50,772 bases of DNA from Planctomycetia bacterium (GTDB lineage: Bacteria > Planctomycetota > Planctomycetia > Pirellulales > Thermoguttaceae), in NCBI GenBank assembly GCA_030527105.1, contig JAUNBK010000007.1:1-50772 (forward strand), given 5' to 3'. A model generated the notes under the pieces. It made no database searches, was not told where the DNA came from, and saw nothing but the letters and a program-made list of their open reading frames with translations. Positions 18,792 to 27,821 of this stretch are shown here, piece by piece (position 1 is the first letter of the stretch; every line of letters begins with the position of its first letter). Position numbers and translations under genes: made by a program.

Positions 18792-19766
18792 TCAATATTT
18801 CGGCGTCGGCGGACGATAATCCGACAATCGAATGGAGCGGAACCACTCGATCGTCTTCAAAAGCCCCTCGCGCAGCTCGATTGTTGGCTCCCAATGCAAA
18901 TGCTTGCGAGCAAGATCAATGTTCGGCTGGCGCTGCGTCGGGTCATCTGCTGGGAGCGGTTGATAAACGAGGCGGGAGCCACTCCTCGTCAGTTCGATCA
19001 CAAGTTCCGCAAGTTCGCGAATCGTGAATTCGTGCGGGTTGCCAAGATTGACGGGACCGATGAAATTCGTCTCTTGATTCATCATTCGAATCATTCCTTC
19101 GATCAAATCGTCGCGATAGCAAAAGGAGCGTGTTTGTGTGCCGTCTCCAAAAATCGTGATATCTTCGTTCGAAAGAGCCTGTCGGATAAAATTGGAAATG
19201 ACGCGCCCGTCGAAAGGATGCATTCGAGGTCCGTAGGTGTTGAAAATTCGGATGAGCCGAATATCGATGCCGTTGTGTCGATGATAATCCATGAAAAGCG
19301 TCTCCGCCGCGCGCTTTCCCTCGTCGTAGCACGCACGAGGACCAAGCGTATTCACGCTCCCGCGGTAGGTTTCGGGCTGAGGGTGTATCTCAGGGTCGCC
19401 ATAAATTTCGCTCGTTGATGCCTGAAGGACACGTGCCCGGCAACGGCGCGCCATGCCGAGGACATGAATCGCCCCCAAAATCGACGTTTTCATCGTCTTG
19501 ATGGGGTTGAATTGATAGTGCCCAGGAGCGGCAGGGCACGCTAAATTATATATCTCGTCCACTTCAAGGAAGATCGGCGTGGTGATATCGTGCCGAATCA
19601 ACTCAAAGTTCGGATTTGAGAGCAGATGAAGAACATTGGATTTTTGACTCGTAAAAAAGTTGTCGAGACAAATGACATCGTGCCCCTGCTCGAGCAGCCT
19701 TTCGCAAAGGTGCGATCCGAGAAACCCCGCTCCTCCGGTGACAAGAATTCTTTTAATTGCGGACAT
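18792..19766 (-). CDS. NAD-dependent nucleotide-sugar epimerase/decarboxylase (UXS-like)
   Basis: 324 residues of the extended short-chain dehydrogenase fold. The NAD-binding GGAGFLG is at about 11-17, Tyr-x-x-x-Lys is in [10 protein letters not shown], the Ser/Thr/Glu triad is STSEIYGDP, and the tail carries [13 protein letters not shown] and NLGNPHEF. The pattern [18 protein letters not shown] is typical of UDP-glucuronate decarboxylase, which makes UDP-xylose; a dTDP-glucose dehydratase is a weaker alternative. UDP-xylose would feed surface polysaccharide synthesis in the cytoplasm. AAGGAA precedes the ATG. It lies 81 bases downstream of lpxC on the same strand, so the two may share a transcript. 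Confidence 0.9.
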   Translation of the reverse strand: MSAIKRILVTGGAGFLGSHLCERLLEQGHDVICLDNFFTSQKSNVLHLLSNPNFELIRHDITTPIFLEVDEIYNLACPAAPGHYQFNPIKTMKTSILGAIHVLGMARRCRARVLQASTSEIYGDPEIHPQPETYRGSVNTLGPRACYDEGKRAAETLFMDYHRHNGIDIRLIRIFNTYGPRMHPFDGRVISNFIRQALSNEDITIFGDGTQTRSFCYRDDLIEGMIRMMNQETNFIGPVNLGNPHEFTIRELAELVIELTRSGSRLVYQPLPADDPTQRQPNIDLARKHLHWEPTIELREGLLKTIEWFRSIRLSDYRPPTPKY

Positions 19767-19847
19767 TTTTTCCTTTATATCCTCATATACCCTTTTTTGA
19801 AAATTTGGTGTGTTTTATAGTGCGTTGCGAGTCGAGATGTGTCGCTC

Positions 19848-20705
19848 CTACATGGACTCTAAAGCTAAAATTTTCTGTACAACACGAACGTTGAGATCAT
19901 GCCCACTGCACGAGCCAACGATTTTAGCCGCCATCGGACGCCCCGCCAGCGCCAAATCTCCGACGAGATCCAACACCTTGTGGCGCGCACACTCGTCTTG
20001 GAATCGAAGCGAGTTGTCGATCGGTCCATTCGAATCGAAGACGAGCAAGTCCTGATAAGTAGCCCGCTGTGCCAATCCGGCGGCGAGGATTTTCCCCGCT
20101 TCTCGATCCGTGAGAAAGGTGCGGCATGGCGCAATCTCTCGACGAAACACTTCCGGCGTAAGAACGAACTGAACTTTCTGCCTCCCAATCGCGCACGTGG
20201 TTCCATAGTCCACCTCGAAAGAAAGCTCCAAAGCGTCGAGTTCTGAGGGAGAGACGGCAATTTTCCTCTTGCGTGCCGGGGCAACCAACTCAAAGACGTC
20301 GCGAATTTCAATCGGCGCGACACGACGATCTTGCTCTTCGTACCCCACTGCGTCAAACGCTTCTACAAATGGGAGAGCGCTCCCATCCAGCGCAGGCATC
20401 TCCACTCCCGAGACACGTACCTCGCAGTTATCGACCCACATGCCCGCCAACGCCGACATGATATGTTCGATCATCTCCACTCTCGCCCCACCACGCGCAA
20501 GAGAAGTGCGACGCGGAACTTCTATGAGATAATCAACATTCGCAGGGATTGGAGACACGTTGGGCAAGTCCGTTCTGGTAAAAACTATGCCAGAATTCGG
20601 TGGCGCTGGAGAAAATTCGACGAGAATATCCTCTCCACTCCAATATCCATACCCTTCTATTCGAACGGCTGAGGCAATCGTGCGTTGGAATCGCGGCAAT
20701 TTCAT
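19848..20705 (-). CDS. lpxC: UDP-3-O-acyl-N-acetylglucosamine deacetylase
   Basis: 285 residues, near the size of the E. coli enzyme. The zinc ligands are all present: His81 in MIEHIMSAL, His242 and Asp246 in RHKVLDLVGD, and the catalytic His269 in GSCSGHD. It carries out the first committed step of lipid A synthesis. Together with lpxA in this window it supports a Gram-negative outer membrane with lipid A. The start has only a weak ribosome binding site (GAGAC). The upstream 348-base gap holds a terminator of the preceding gene. Confidence 0.93.
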   Translation of the reverse strand: MKLPRFQRTIASAVRIEGYGYWSGEDILVEFSPAPPNSGIVFTRTDLPNVSPIPANVDYLIEVPRRTSLARGGARVEMIEHIMSALAGMWVDNCEVRVSGVEMPALDGSALPFVEAFDAVGYEEQDRRVAPIEIRDVFELVAPARKRKIAVSPSELDALELSFEVDYGTTCAIGRQKVQFVLTPEVFRREIAPCRTFLTDREAGKILAAGLAQRATYQDLLVFDSNGPIDNSLRFQDECARHKVLDLVGDLALAGRPMAAKIVGSCSGHDLNVRVVQKILALESM

Positions 20706-21053
20706 AATGTCTCGTGAAAAAGGGAACGGACTGTCGAATCGAATTTTTCTTAAATTGTCGTCTATTTCGATCCACGACCTGGGAGGCTCTCAGTCGGCAC
20801 TTGCCGCAGCCACTCGCGATCAAAATAAAAGACCCAAAATACACAACACAACATTATACACAAAAATCTGCATTGCGACAAGAAGGGGTGTGAACTTTTT
20901 CTCGAAAAAATCAGAAATTGTCCTAAAAAGAGGCGGCATAAGCGGCGGAACCAACGTATCCGCACAAGTTACGAAAAAAAGCGCAGAGCGAAAATGCCCT
21001 GCGCGACAAAAAAGCAAACGGCGGATGGCGAACGTCCAATTTCGACGAAACAG
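20706..21053. other. Intergenic gap with one terminator
   Basis: Apart from the minus-strand terminator at 20974-21004, nothing coding is seen. The stretch from 20706 to about 20970 is A/T-rich and presumably holds the lpxC promoter. No good -35/-10 pair was identified with confidence. Confidence 0.5.
20974..21004 (-). terminator. Rho-independent terminator for the bL12-CTD-like gene
   Basis: On the minus strand GCGCAGGGC pairs with GCTCTGCGC (one mismatch, loop ATTTTC) and seven T follow. It lies about 50 bases after the stop of the small gene at 21054. Confidence 0.88.
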
Positions 21054-21380
21054 CTACCAACCCAACATCATATTCGATTCGACGATTTTCTTTGCCTGTT
21101 CCAAGTCCGTGCCGGTTTCTTGCATGTATAGACGGATCGCGTGAACTTTATCGCCCGACGCCTTGGCGAGGCATTCGCGCGCAATGTTGCATGGATCAAT
21201 CCCTTCCGGCGTAATTCCCAGAGCCGCTTTCGAAATAACCCACAGATTTCGGGGTCGTTTCGAAATTCGCACAGGTTCTTCTCTCGGAAAATATTCCGCG
21301 AGCACCGCGCGCGCCTGCGCTTCATCTTCCGCATTTGCAATTACAATGTGCGCTCTGGTTTCAATCTCGAACAAAGGCAT
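21054..21380 (-). CDS. Small protein with a bL12 C-terminal-like segment
   Basis: 108 residues, no signal peptide. The start at 21380 has AAGGAG nine bases upstream. The first half (MPLFEIETRAHIVIANAED, AEYFPREEPVRISK) is unassigned and may be a small alpha/beta domain. The second half reads SGDKVHAIRLYMQETGTDLEQAKKIVES, which matches the helix-loop-helix of the bL12 C-terminal domain (K-x-x-A-I-x-x-x-R-x-x-T-G-x-x-L-x-x-A-K-x-x-V-E). Small proteins with this segment are known in several phyla but their role is not established. It has its own terminator and sits alone between lpxC and a methyltransferase. Confidence 0.7.
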   Translation of the reverse strand: MPLFEIETRAHIVIANAEDEAQARAVLAEYFPREEPVRISKRPRNLWVISKAALGITPEGIDPCNIARECLAKASGDKVHAIRLYMQETGTDLEQAKKIVESNMMLGW

Positions 21381-21546
21381 AATCAACTTCTCCTTAGTAA
21401 TCTATAAAAAGTACCATACTGTGCATGGAATTTGTCCAACAGACCGAGGCGACATTCAAGCCGACCTCAGCCACGTCTCTAATATATCATCAATCCCAAA
21501 AGTTTTCCAGACGTGATAGCGGGAATTTTGGGAATATTGCCAAAAA

Positions 21547-22452
21547 TTAGTCAAAAAAAACTCGTATTCCCTCCCCGCTTGGCAATTTTCGACCATCTTT
21601 TGTCGAGAGCGACATAGAAAACGAGCGAAAGTGCCCCGTTCGAGGAAAAATTTGCCGTACAATCCTCTCAAGCGCCGCACAATCCCACCCAGGTGAGTGC
21701 GTTGTCAAAAGAAGATACCTCAATCCCCCTTGTGAAAGTTGCGCACATAGAGTCAAAAGCGCCTCCAAATGGTCGTCCAACTTCCAAACCTCTCCCTTCA
21801 CGCCGTGTCCGTAGGTCGGAGGGTCCAAAATAATCCCATTGTAGCGCCGTCCGCGCCGCACCTCTCTTTGCACGAACTTCATCGCATCCTCGGCAATCCA
21901 CCGAATCGGAACGCGTTCTCGCGCGGAAAAGAGGGCGTTTTCTCGCGCCCACTGGACGATGTTGCGAGCCGAATCGACGTGAGCAATCGCAAAACGCTCC
22001 CTCATTTCGGGCAGAATGCCAAACTCCTCAAAAGCCTTCGCGACCGCAAGCGAGCTTCCTCCCGTGTAGGCAAAAAGGTTGAGGACGTGGAACGAGTCCG
22101 AGCCCTCCAAACACCGTAAGGTGGACTCATAAAGCCAGCGCCAATTTTCGAACTGCTCGGGGAAGACGCCGAGATGCCCCACTTGAGTGGGTTTGAGTTT
22201 GAGTCGAAAAAACGACGTTTCAAACGCCCAATCATCCCCACGGCGGTCGAACATATCATCAACTTCCCACCGTCCCTTTAAGCCCGAATTTCGAAAAAAG
22301 GCGGCGTTTGCGCGCTCCCACGCTCGAGTCGCAAGACGGGGAGCAACCCCCTCGGCAGGCGGCGAGGGACGATCAAGGACGAAATCCCCAAAGCGCTCCA
22401 ACTTGCGTCCCGCCCCAAAATCGATAATTTCATAGTTCAAACAATCCATCAT
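21547..22452 (-). CDS. Class I SAM-dependent methyltransferase (RlmI-like)
   Basis: 301 residues. Motif I is LNLFAYTGGSSLAVAKAF (about 122-140), the acidic residue of motif II lies in AHVDSARNIVQWA, and the motif IV region is ILDPPTYG (about 211-218). The order and the F-Y-T-G and D-P-P signatures are those of COG1092 rRNA cytosine methyltransferases such as RlmI, though the usual N-terminal PUA domain is absent. The target is probably 23S rRNA, but this is inference. It is separated by five bases from the downstream end of the membrane-protein gene and is very likely in one transcript with it. Confidence 0.85.
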   Translation of the reverse strand: MMDCLNYEIIDFGAGRKLERFGDFVLDRPSPPAEGVAPRLATRAWERANAAFFRNSGLKGRWEVDDMFDRRGDDWAFETSFFRLKLKPTQVGHLGVFPEQFENWRWLYESTLRCLEGSDSFHVLNLFAYTGGSSLAVAKAFEEFGILPEMRERFAIAHVDSARNIVQWARENALFSARERVPIRWIAEDAMKFVQREVRRGRRYNGIILDPPTYGHGVKGEVWKLDDHLEALLTLCAQLSQGGLRYLLLTTHSPGWDCAALERIVRQIFPRTGHFRSFSMSLSTKDGRKLPSGEGIRVFFD

Positions 22453-22457
22453 GCCGA

Positions 22458-23903
22458 TTATTGCTCCGCCAAATGAGTGGCAGTCCTGCGTTTTTTCCCA
22501 TCAATGACGCGTTTTGCGGTGCGATTTTCGAGATTTGGTCGAAAAATGACAAGTATCATGAACGGCAAAAACCACGCCATGTACATTCCTCCCTGGAACG
22601 GTTGGCAAAACTGCGCTCCCACCATGAGTGCGGCAGAACTGCTCAAAAGCGTCCCGAGGTTCTTCTGCGCGGGCCAAAAAGCCAAAAGGCAGACAAGAAT
22701 CATATACGTGACGAGAACCGGCGCGCGATAAAAAACACTGTGTGGCTCGGATTCCCAAATCCCGTCGGCACTTCGGATGAATAACCCAACGAAACCAAAG
22801 ATGTCTCCCGACTGTTCAAAAAAGTTCTCCCAACCTCCTGCCAAAGGAATCGCAAGGCAGAAGAGAGCCACCATGACGCTGAGCGCGGGAATCGCAAATC
22901 GGTACAACCCCTTCGACAAATAAAAGCTGCACCATAGAGGAATCAGAAAAACGGGATAGTACGCCAATGCCGCCGCAGTGCCCAACAATATCCCCGCAAG
23001 AGCAGGGCGGTGCCAACAAAACACTGCCCAAACGAGCAGCGCGCCTGGGATAATATGATCGAGTCTAGACGGCATCTGCGCCGCGTATGGGATAAGCAGG
23101 TAGAGCGTAGCCGCCGCCACCCCCGTCGCGAAATTCTCAAAATGCCGCCACCCCGTAAGCATAAGCCCTACCGCAATCGCGATCTGCCCCGCCACTGCCG
23201 CTAAAAAAGTGAGCCAAAACTGCCCATAAGGGAAATTCGCGTCGTTGTCTGCCGCCGCACGCGCCCACGTTCTGGGGCGGATTCCAATCGAGGCGTGTTC
23301 TTCCTCCGCAGCATTTTCTTCTCCTTGCGCGCTTGCTTGCTTCATCTGCCTCATCCTGTCTAGCAAATACGCTCTAGGCGCATCCGAAAATTGCGTGAAA
23401 AATGGCAGACCGGGACCGTGTGTCAAACGAGGTCTCTTTTGCGCGGAGTCTTCTTCATCCGCTTCGTCCGCAAGAAGGCGCTCGTTAAGGTGCATCGTCA
23501 TAAGCTGTTCAAGCGTAGCGGTCTGGACCGCTCCGGGAAGCCTCCACTGCGTGAGAGCAACGCCTGCGACTTGGAAGACGAGAAGAGCAATGCAACAGAA
23601 GAGTAGCCCCCCCGTAGAAAGGTTGACGTCCAGCAGAGGGCGACGCGCCATCATGGGGTCGCACAACATTCGAACCAACAGGAAGAAAGAGACAAAAAGG
23701 ATGCAAAAATATCCATAGGGCACAAGTTGTGCCTCGTTTGCGACCATCAACACGCCTGGAAACAAAAAGAGCAACCCGACCAGGTCGAGATTCCGAACGC
23801 TCCAGACACGACGGAACTTGAAGAAAATCCCGACAATCATGAGCGACGACAAATAAAACCACGTCGTCGGATTGACTTCATACATCATGAAGACTTTAAT
23901 CAT
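22458..23903 (-). CDS. Polytopic membrane protein of unknown function
   Basis: 481 residues. The start at 23903 is preferred because GGAG stands eight bases upstream; an in-frame start 17 codons earlier lacks one. There are about ten hydrophobic segments, with a charged, soluble stretch at about 140-230 (LLADEADEEDSAQKRPRL, QASAQGEENAAEEEH). The C-terminal part (YLLIPYAAQMPSRLDHIIPGALLVWA, GILLGTAAALAYYPVFLIPLW) loosely resembles polyprenol-linked glycosyltransferases or alpha-mannosyltransferase-like membrane proteins, but no diagnostic motif is clear. The function is not assigned. Confidence 0.8.
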   Translation of the reverse strand: MIKVFMMYEVNPTTWFYLSSLMIVGIFFKFRRVWSVRNLDLVGLLFLFPGVLMVANEAQLVPYGYFCILFVSFFLLVRMLCDPMMARRPLLDVNLSTGGLLFCCIALLVFQVAGVALTQWRLPGAVQTATLEQLMTMHLNERLLADEADEEDSAQKRPRLTHGPGLPFFTQFSDAPRAYLLDRMRQMKQASAQGEENAAEEEHASIGIRPRTWARAAADNDANFPYGQFWLTFLAAVAGQIAIAVGLMLTGWRHFENFATGVAAATLYLLIPYAAQMPSRLDHIIPGALLVWAVFCWHRPALAGILLGTAAALAYYPVFLIPLWCSFYLSKGLYRFAIPALSVMVALFCLAIPLAGGWENFFEQSGDIFGFVGLFIRSADGIWESEPHSVFYRAPVLVTYMILVCLLAFWPAQKNLGTLLSSSAALMVGAQFCQPFQGGMYMAWFLPFMILVIFRPNLENRTAKRVIDGKKRRTATHLAEQ

Positions 23904-24009
23904 GGGATTGTCTCCAAAAAAAGGGCGGGCGAAAACAGGACACGCAAGTAACAACTGGATATGTAGTAATTATACTCCAAAAATCCATGTGCGCAAGGCG
24001 ACCCCCCTC

Positions 24010-24049
24010 AAAAAAAACAGACGCCCTGAAAAAAACTTGCAGGGCGTCC
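24010..24049 (-). terminator. Rho-independent terminator of rplM-rpsI
   Basis: On the minus strand GACGCCCTG (24048-24040) pairs perfectly with CAGGGCGTC (24028-24020), followed by TG and seven T. It closes the transcript of the two ribosomal protein genes. Confidence 0.9.
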
Positions 24050-24070
24050 AGACAAACTATCAAGCAACGA

Positions 24071-24490
24071 TTAACGCTTGGAGAACTGCGTCGCACGACG
24101 CGCCTTGCGAAGACCGGGCTTTTTGCGCTCGACCATACGGCTGTCTCGCGTAAGGAGGTTGGCTCCCTTGAGAACTTCGTACAGACCCGAATCAAACACT
24201 TTCAAAGCACGCGCGATACCCAACTTGCACGCGCCGCTCTGACCCGTGATGCCGCCGCCGGAAACGCGAATGATAACGTCCACTTCCTCTTTCTTGCCCG
24301 TTTGAAGGAGAGGTGCAAGGACTGCGTTGCGGTGCTGGATATTGTTGAAATAATTCTCTAAGCTGCGACCGTTGATTGCAATCAATCCACTCCCGGGACG
24401 AATGCGCACACGCGCGATTGCCGTCTTGCGGCGACCAGTACCAAGAGAATCGTTCGTGCCTTTGCCTTCAATGATAACTTTATCTGCCAT
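24071..24490 (-). CDS. rpsI: Ribosomal protein uS9
   Basis: 139 residues. It shows the family marks LGTGRRKTAIARVRI near the start, VSGGGITGQSGACKLGIARAL in the middle and the basic C-terminal end RKKPGLRKARRATQFSKR that reaches the decoding site of the 30S subunit. It follows rplM by 27 bases, with AAAGGAG upstream, the normal rplM-rpsI order, and ends at a strong terminator. Confidence 0.97.
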   Translation of the reverse strand: MADKVIIEGKGTNDSLGTGRRKTAIARVRIRPGSGLIAINGRSLENYFNNIQHRNAVLAPLLQTGKKEEVDVIIRVSGGGITGQSGACKLGIARALKVFDSGLYEVLKGANLLTRDSRMVERKKPGLRKARRATQFSKR

Positions 24491-24517
24491 GGTTAGGTGA
24501 TGCTCCTTTGTAAAAAC

Positions 24518-24949
24518 TTATTTTCCCAAATCAACTTCCGCCGGATTCTGCGCCTGATGCGGATGCGCATCGCCAACGTAAATCTTCAACTTGGAAAGCA
24601 TCTTGGTCGCCAATTTGTTTTTCGGAAGCATTCTTCGAACCGCTTCCCTCAAAATCGCGGTGGGGTCCTTCTCCATACGAGTTCGTGCGCTCTCACTTCG
24701 GAGACGTGTGTATCCCGTGTACCATGTGTACTGTTTCTGATCCCATTTTTTGCCGGAAAACTTCACTTTCTCGGCATTGACAACAACCACAAAATCGCCC
24801 GTGTCAACATGAGGCGTGTAAGTAGGACGGTGTTTGCCCATGAGGCGCATCGCAATGTCGCTTGCCAACCGACCAACTACCTTGTCGGTCGCGTCAACCA
24901 ACACCCACTGCTGTTCAACTTCCGCCGGTTTCGCCATGAACGTTTTCAT
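24518..24949 (-). CDS. rplM: Ribosomal protein uL13
   Basis: 143 residues. Conserved parts are MKTFMAKPAEVEQQWVLVDA, VVGRLASDIAMRLMGKHRPTYTPHVDTGDFVVVVNA and the C-terminal RRMLPKNKLATKMLSKLKIYVGDAHPHQAQNP. The ATG at 24949 is chosen because the family start is MKT; an in-frame GTG lies three codons earlier. A leader of about 190 bases links it to a poly-C promoter at 25155-25190. Confidence 0.97.
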   Translation of the reverse strand: MKTFMAKPAEVEQQWVLVDATDKVVGRLASDIAMRLMGKHRPTYTPHVDTGDFVVVVNAEKVKFSGKKWDQKQYTWYTGYTRLRSESARTRMEKDPTAILREAVRRMLPKNKLATKMLSKLKIYVGDAHPHQAQNPAEVDLGK

Positions 24950-25154
24950 AATGAACACTCGCTAAATAATAAAAATCTCAAAAATTCTTGGGACGCCTTG
25001 CCGGAGCCTTGACGGGGTCTCGCACATACCAATAAAATGAAGCGTCCGCCCACTGTATCGACCAGTCCCGCGAATAGACCCTCGATACTCAACTCTTTTT
25101 TCAGCCATGGGTTCCTGTACAGCGCCATTTTCGCTCGAACAGGAAAGAGTGTGG

Positions 25155-25190
25155 ATTATACTACATTTTCGTCCTTTTGAAAAGGGGGGG
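25155..25190 (-). promoter_or_regulatory. Promoter with poly-C element, for rplM-rpsI
   Basis: On the minus strand seven C (25190-25184) are followed by TTTTCA (25183-25178), 17 bases and a perfect TATAAT (25160-25155). The distance from the last C to the -10 box is 23 bases against 22 in the three plus-strand cases. The hexamer TTTTCA is a poor -35 box, which suggests the C run itself helps recognition. Confidence 0.65.
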
Positions 25191-25224
25191 CGGTCATTTT
25201 TTCCCTACCCAGGCGCCTTCAAAT

Positions 25225-25295
25225 TTTGACACGCAACCACCCGAGCCAAGAACGAAGCGTAGTTCTGGATGAAGAGCCGAGTGACTCTCCCTTCC
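25225..25295 (+). repeat. Dispersed repeat type B, copy 2
   Basis: The sequence CCGAGCCaAGAACGAAGCG, then AGTTCTGGATGAAGaGCCGAGtGA, is the partner of the copy at 95-165 (lower-case bases differ). It lies between the rplM promoter and the end of the membrane-protein gene at 25320. About 70-100 bases are alike, with small gaps. Confidence 0.6.
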
Positions 25296-25319
25296 GTCTG
25301 GAAATTCTAACGCGCAGTC

Positions 25320-25967
25320 CTATAAAAATACGACTTGAACGACGAACGGAATCGCAAACAGCACCAGACAAAACGGGAGTGTAAGAAGAGCGAGGCGCCA
25401 TCGTGAAGCGACAATTTGTCCGGTGGAATCCTGTCGCAAAACGAATGGGAGCCTCTCAAGCAACATCGCTTCGCGCGGTTTTTTCGGATCGCAAAACATG
25501 CGAGAAATTTTGCGAGGCACGGCGGTGGAGAGATATTCGAACCTGAATTCTCGCGATCCTACGGAGTACGACAGATGAATGCGAAAAATGGGGCGCATGG
25601 CAGCGACGCCTCCGAAGCCAAAACCGCTGTTCTCGGCAGAAACGAGTCGTGTTGGGGCGAAAATCCCATTCTCAAGGAGGTGACTCATTCGGCGTCCAGA
25701 GAAAAAAGCGATCAAGACCCAAATTAGTCCAGGCGTTATGGTGATCACAAAAACGGGGATGAGGAGCGTCTTGTCAAGAGTCGTCGCCTCGTTCCATGAA
25801 ATAAGTGTGAAGAGAATGTGGAAGCAGGCGAGGAGCCCGCCCAACGAACACCACCCAAGATATCCATACGCCGCAAAGATGCAGAGAGCGACCCGCGCAA
25901 GCCGAGAAATCGACCGTGGCGGATCGCTTTGCAGAGCATCCTGCGAATTTTCTACCTGTTCATCCAT
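25320..25967 (-). CDS. Small membrane protein of unknown function
   Basis: 215 residues with three clear hydrophobic segments at about 25-50, 66-90 and 190-214. Between the second and third lies a soluble stretch of about 100 residues (GRRMSHLLENGIFAPTRLVSAENSGF). The latter part carries YSVGSREFRFEYLS, LCDPKKP-like FCDPKKPREAMLLERLPFVLR, reminiscent of DUF3592 or SHOCT-like inner-membrane proteins, but no family can be named. GAGGG stands before the ATG. It starts 20 bases after the lpxA stop on the same strand, so it is probably its operon partner. Confidence 0.75.
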   Translation of the reverse strand: MDEQVENSQDALQSDPPRSISRLARVALCIFAAYGYLGWCSLGGLLACFHILFTLISWNEATTLDKTLLIPVFVITITPGLIWVLIAFFSGRRMSHLLENGIFAPTRLVSAENSGFGFGGVAAMRPIFRIHLSYSVGSREFRFEYLSTAVPRKISRMFCDPKKPREAMLLERLPFVLRQDSTGQIVASRWRLALLTLPFCLVLFAIPFVVQVVFL

Positions 25968-25987
25968 TCGGAAATATCCCTCGCAAA

Positions 25988-26875
25988 CTACCCAATCGCG
26001 GCAATGCTTTGAGCGGGCACGTCGATCGCCTCTTGGGGAGTTGGCGCGGCTGGCGTTTCTTGCTCCTCGACTCGCACGAGTTTGATCGGCTTGCTCGATG
26101 CGCGGCGTTCTGGGACGAACCCACGCTGACTCCTCGCGACGAAGTCCGCGAAATGAGCCGCAAGCCCCTCAGGGAATTTCTCGCGCATGAGCGTCTCCAA
26201 CTCTCTCATGGAGCGTTTTTCTTCATAGAAGAGACGATACGCCTCGCGAATCTTTTTAATTTCCGCGCTTGGCACTCCGCCGCGACGCAAGCCGATGAGA
26301 TTGACGCCAACGACGAGGGACGTTCCTCCATCCACGTTGACGAACGGCGGCACGTCTTGAACGATGTGGGAAAGCCCTCCCACCATGGCGTACATTCCGA
26401 CTTGGCAATATTGGTGCACCGCGACGCCGCCGGAGATATTCGCTCTGTCTTCGACATGGACGTGCCCGCCAAGCATGGCGTTGTTGGTGAGGATAACGTG
26501 GTTCCCGACAACGCAATCGTGCGCGATATGGGCATTGACCATCATGAAGTTATTGTCGCCCACGGTCGTGAATTTTCCCGGATACATAGCGCAGTGTACG
26601 GTGCTATTTTCGCGAATGACGTTGTTATTTCCGATGAGGACACCACCGTACTCGCCTTCAGAACAGATGTGTTGAGGAGGTCCGCCCAGAACTACACCCT
26701 CGTGAATGATGTTGTTTTCACCCAAGATGACGCCTGTTTTAATCACGGCGCGAGCATTGATTCGAGTTCCGGTACCTAAAACGACGCCGGACTCGATTAT
26801 GCAAAAGGGACCAATTTCTACGTCAGGCGCAATCTTTGCGTCGTCGCTGACAATCGCTGTTGGATGTATTTTCAC
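25988..26875 (-). CDS. lpxA: Acyl-ACP-UDP-N-acetylglucosamine O-acyltransferase
   Basis: 295 residues, a left-handed beta-helix of hexapeptide repeats followed by a helical C-terminal part. The catalytic His is His119 in NAHIAHDC, and the helix-to-C-terminal junction has the usual VNLIGLRRGG with ALKEAYRLFY-like IKKIREAYRLFY. About 30 residues beyond the E. coli length form a Pro/Ala-rich tail. It performs the first step of lipid A synthesis in the cytoplasm. The start is GTG with AAGGAA six bases upstream. It is not next to fabZ or lpxD here, unlike in proteobacteria. Confidence 0.94.
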   Translation of the reverse strand: MKIHPTAIVSDDAKIAPDVEIGPFCIIESGVVLGTGTRINARAVIKTGVILGENNIIHEGVVLGGPPQHICSEGEYGGVLIGNNNVIRENSTVHCAMYPGKFTTVGDNNFMMVNAHIAHDCVVGNHVILTNNAMLGGHVHVEDRANISGGVAVHQYCQVGMYAMVGGLSHIVQDVPPFVNVDGGTSLVVGVNLIGLRRGGVPSAEIKKIREAYRLFYEEKRSMRELETLMREKFPEGLAAHFADFVARSQRGFVPERRASSKPIKLVRVEEQETPAAPTPQEAIDVPAQSIAAIG

Positions 26876-27408
26876 TGGAATTTCCTTAAAAAGACGGACT
26901 CAATCCGCGCACCACTCATACCTTGCCTGCGTCCGACATATTCAATCCATTCTATGGAACGCGACAAGTTTCTCTATGGAACAAAGGGGGGAATTTTGTA
27001 GGCTTCCTCCACAATGCTAATTTAATCCTAAAACGAAAATATTACAATGTTAATTTAGTGGAATTTTGCAAATGTTTCCCAAAAATTTTAAAAAAATCTT
27101 AAATTTAACCGATTAGGCAAAATGCAACACCTTGTTCTCGCGATCAACTTGCATACCTCGGCTTCTATATTCTCTATATTTTTCGATTTTCTGCAAGACC
27201 CCCTCTACCATTTCTTGCGAAAGAAGTTATACTCTAGTCAGGAGGTTGACCTACGGCGACCGTTGTTTTTCCAATACGCTCGTGGATTGGAGGGCAAGAA
27301 AAAATTTTTTTCAAACAACGAGAAAAATGTGCGCGAAGGAACAGCTTCCCCCTAATTGAATCGATTAATTTATTGTTTTGCGAAAATTTTGCGAAAACCT
27401 TGAGAAGA
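26876..27408. other. Divergent intergenic region of 533 bases
   Basis: An A/T-rich region between lpxA (minus) and the TPR-like gene (plus). It holds AATGCTAATTTAAT and AATGTTAATTTAGT about 40 bases apart (near 27015 and 27047), perhaps operator-like direct repeats. A TATACT at 27228-27233 is a possible plus-strand -10 box, with a C5 run at 27199-27203 before it. No coding region is supported. Confidence 0.4.
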
Positions 27409-27768
27409 ATGACCGAAATTACAAAAGAAGCGCGGTATGACGCCGCAATCGCACAAAAAGAAGCGGGGAATCTCGAAGCTGCCATCGAAATGTTGGAGAG
27501 CTTGTGTGCGGATTTTCCAGAGTACGCGTTGCCTCATGCCGCGTTGAGCATGATTTATTCTCGTTTGGACGCCCACGTGCCTGCGCTCGACCATGCCGCT
27601 ATCGTCTGCGAGTTGGAGCCGGAAGACCCTTTTAGCTTCGTCGCGATGAGCGCCTTGGCGATTAAGTCCGGCAATCGTGAGGCAGCGGAGGAGGCGTTGG
27701 GCAAGGCTCGAATGGCGCAGCTTAAATACCTCCAAGCGCAAACGTCAAACAACGAAACAGACGGGTAG
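27409..27768 (+). CDS. TPR-like small protein
   Basis: 119 residues, starting ATGACCGAAATT (in-frame ATG at 27409, GAGAAG just upstream). The text YDAAIAQKEAGNLEAAIEMLESLCADFPEYALPHAALSMIYSRL, then VPALDHAAIVCELEPEDPFSFVAMSALAIKSGN, is a run of helix pairs with the small-residue spacing of tetratricopeptide repeats, about two and a half units. TPR proteins act as scaffolds; no partner can be named. It is 53 bases before the zinc-ribbon gene on the same strand. Confidence 0.75.
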   Translation: MTEITKEARYDAAIAQKEAGNLEAAIEMLESLCADFPEYALPHAALSMIYSRLDAHVPALDHAAIVCELEPEDPFSFVAMSALAIKSGNREAAEEALGKARMAQLKYLQAQTSNNETDG

Positions 27769-27821
27769 AGACAAATCGCGCGGGCAGATTGCATCGCTTT
27801 TTTCACTTTTGGGGAGGTTCC

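Noticed and set aside
24946..25128. A 60-codon frame in the leader of rplM
   Set aside because: It overlaps the rplM start and has no motif; the leader alone explains it.
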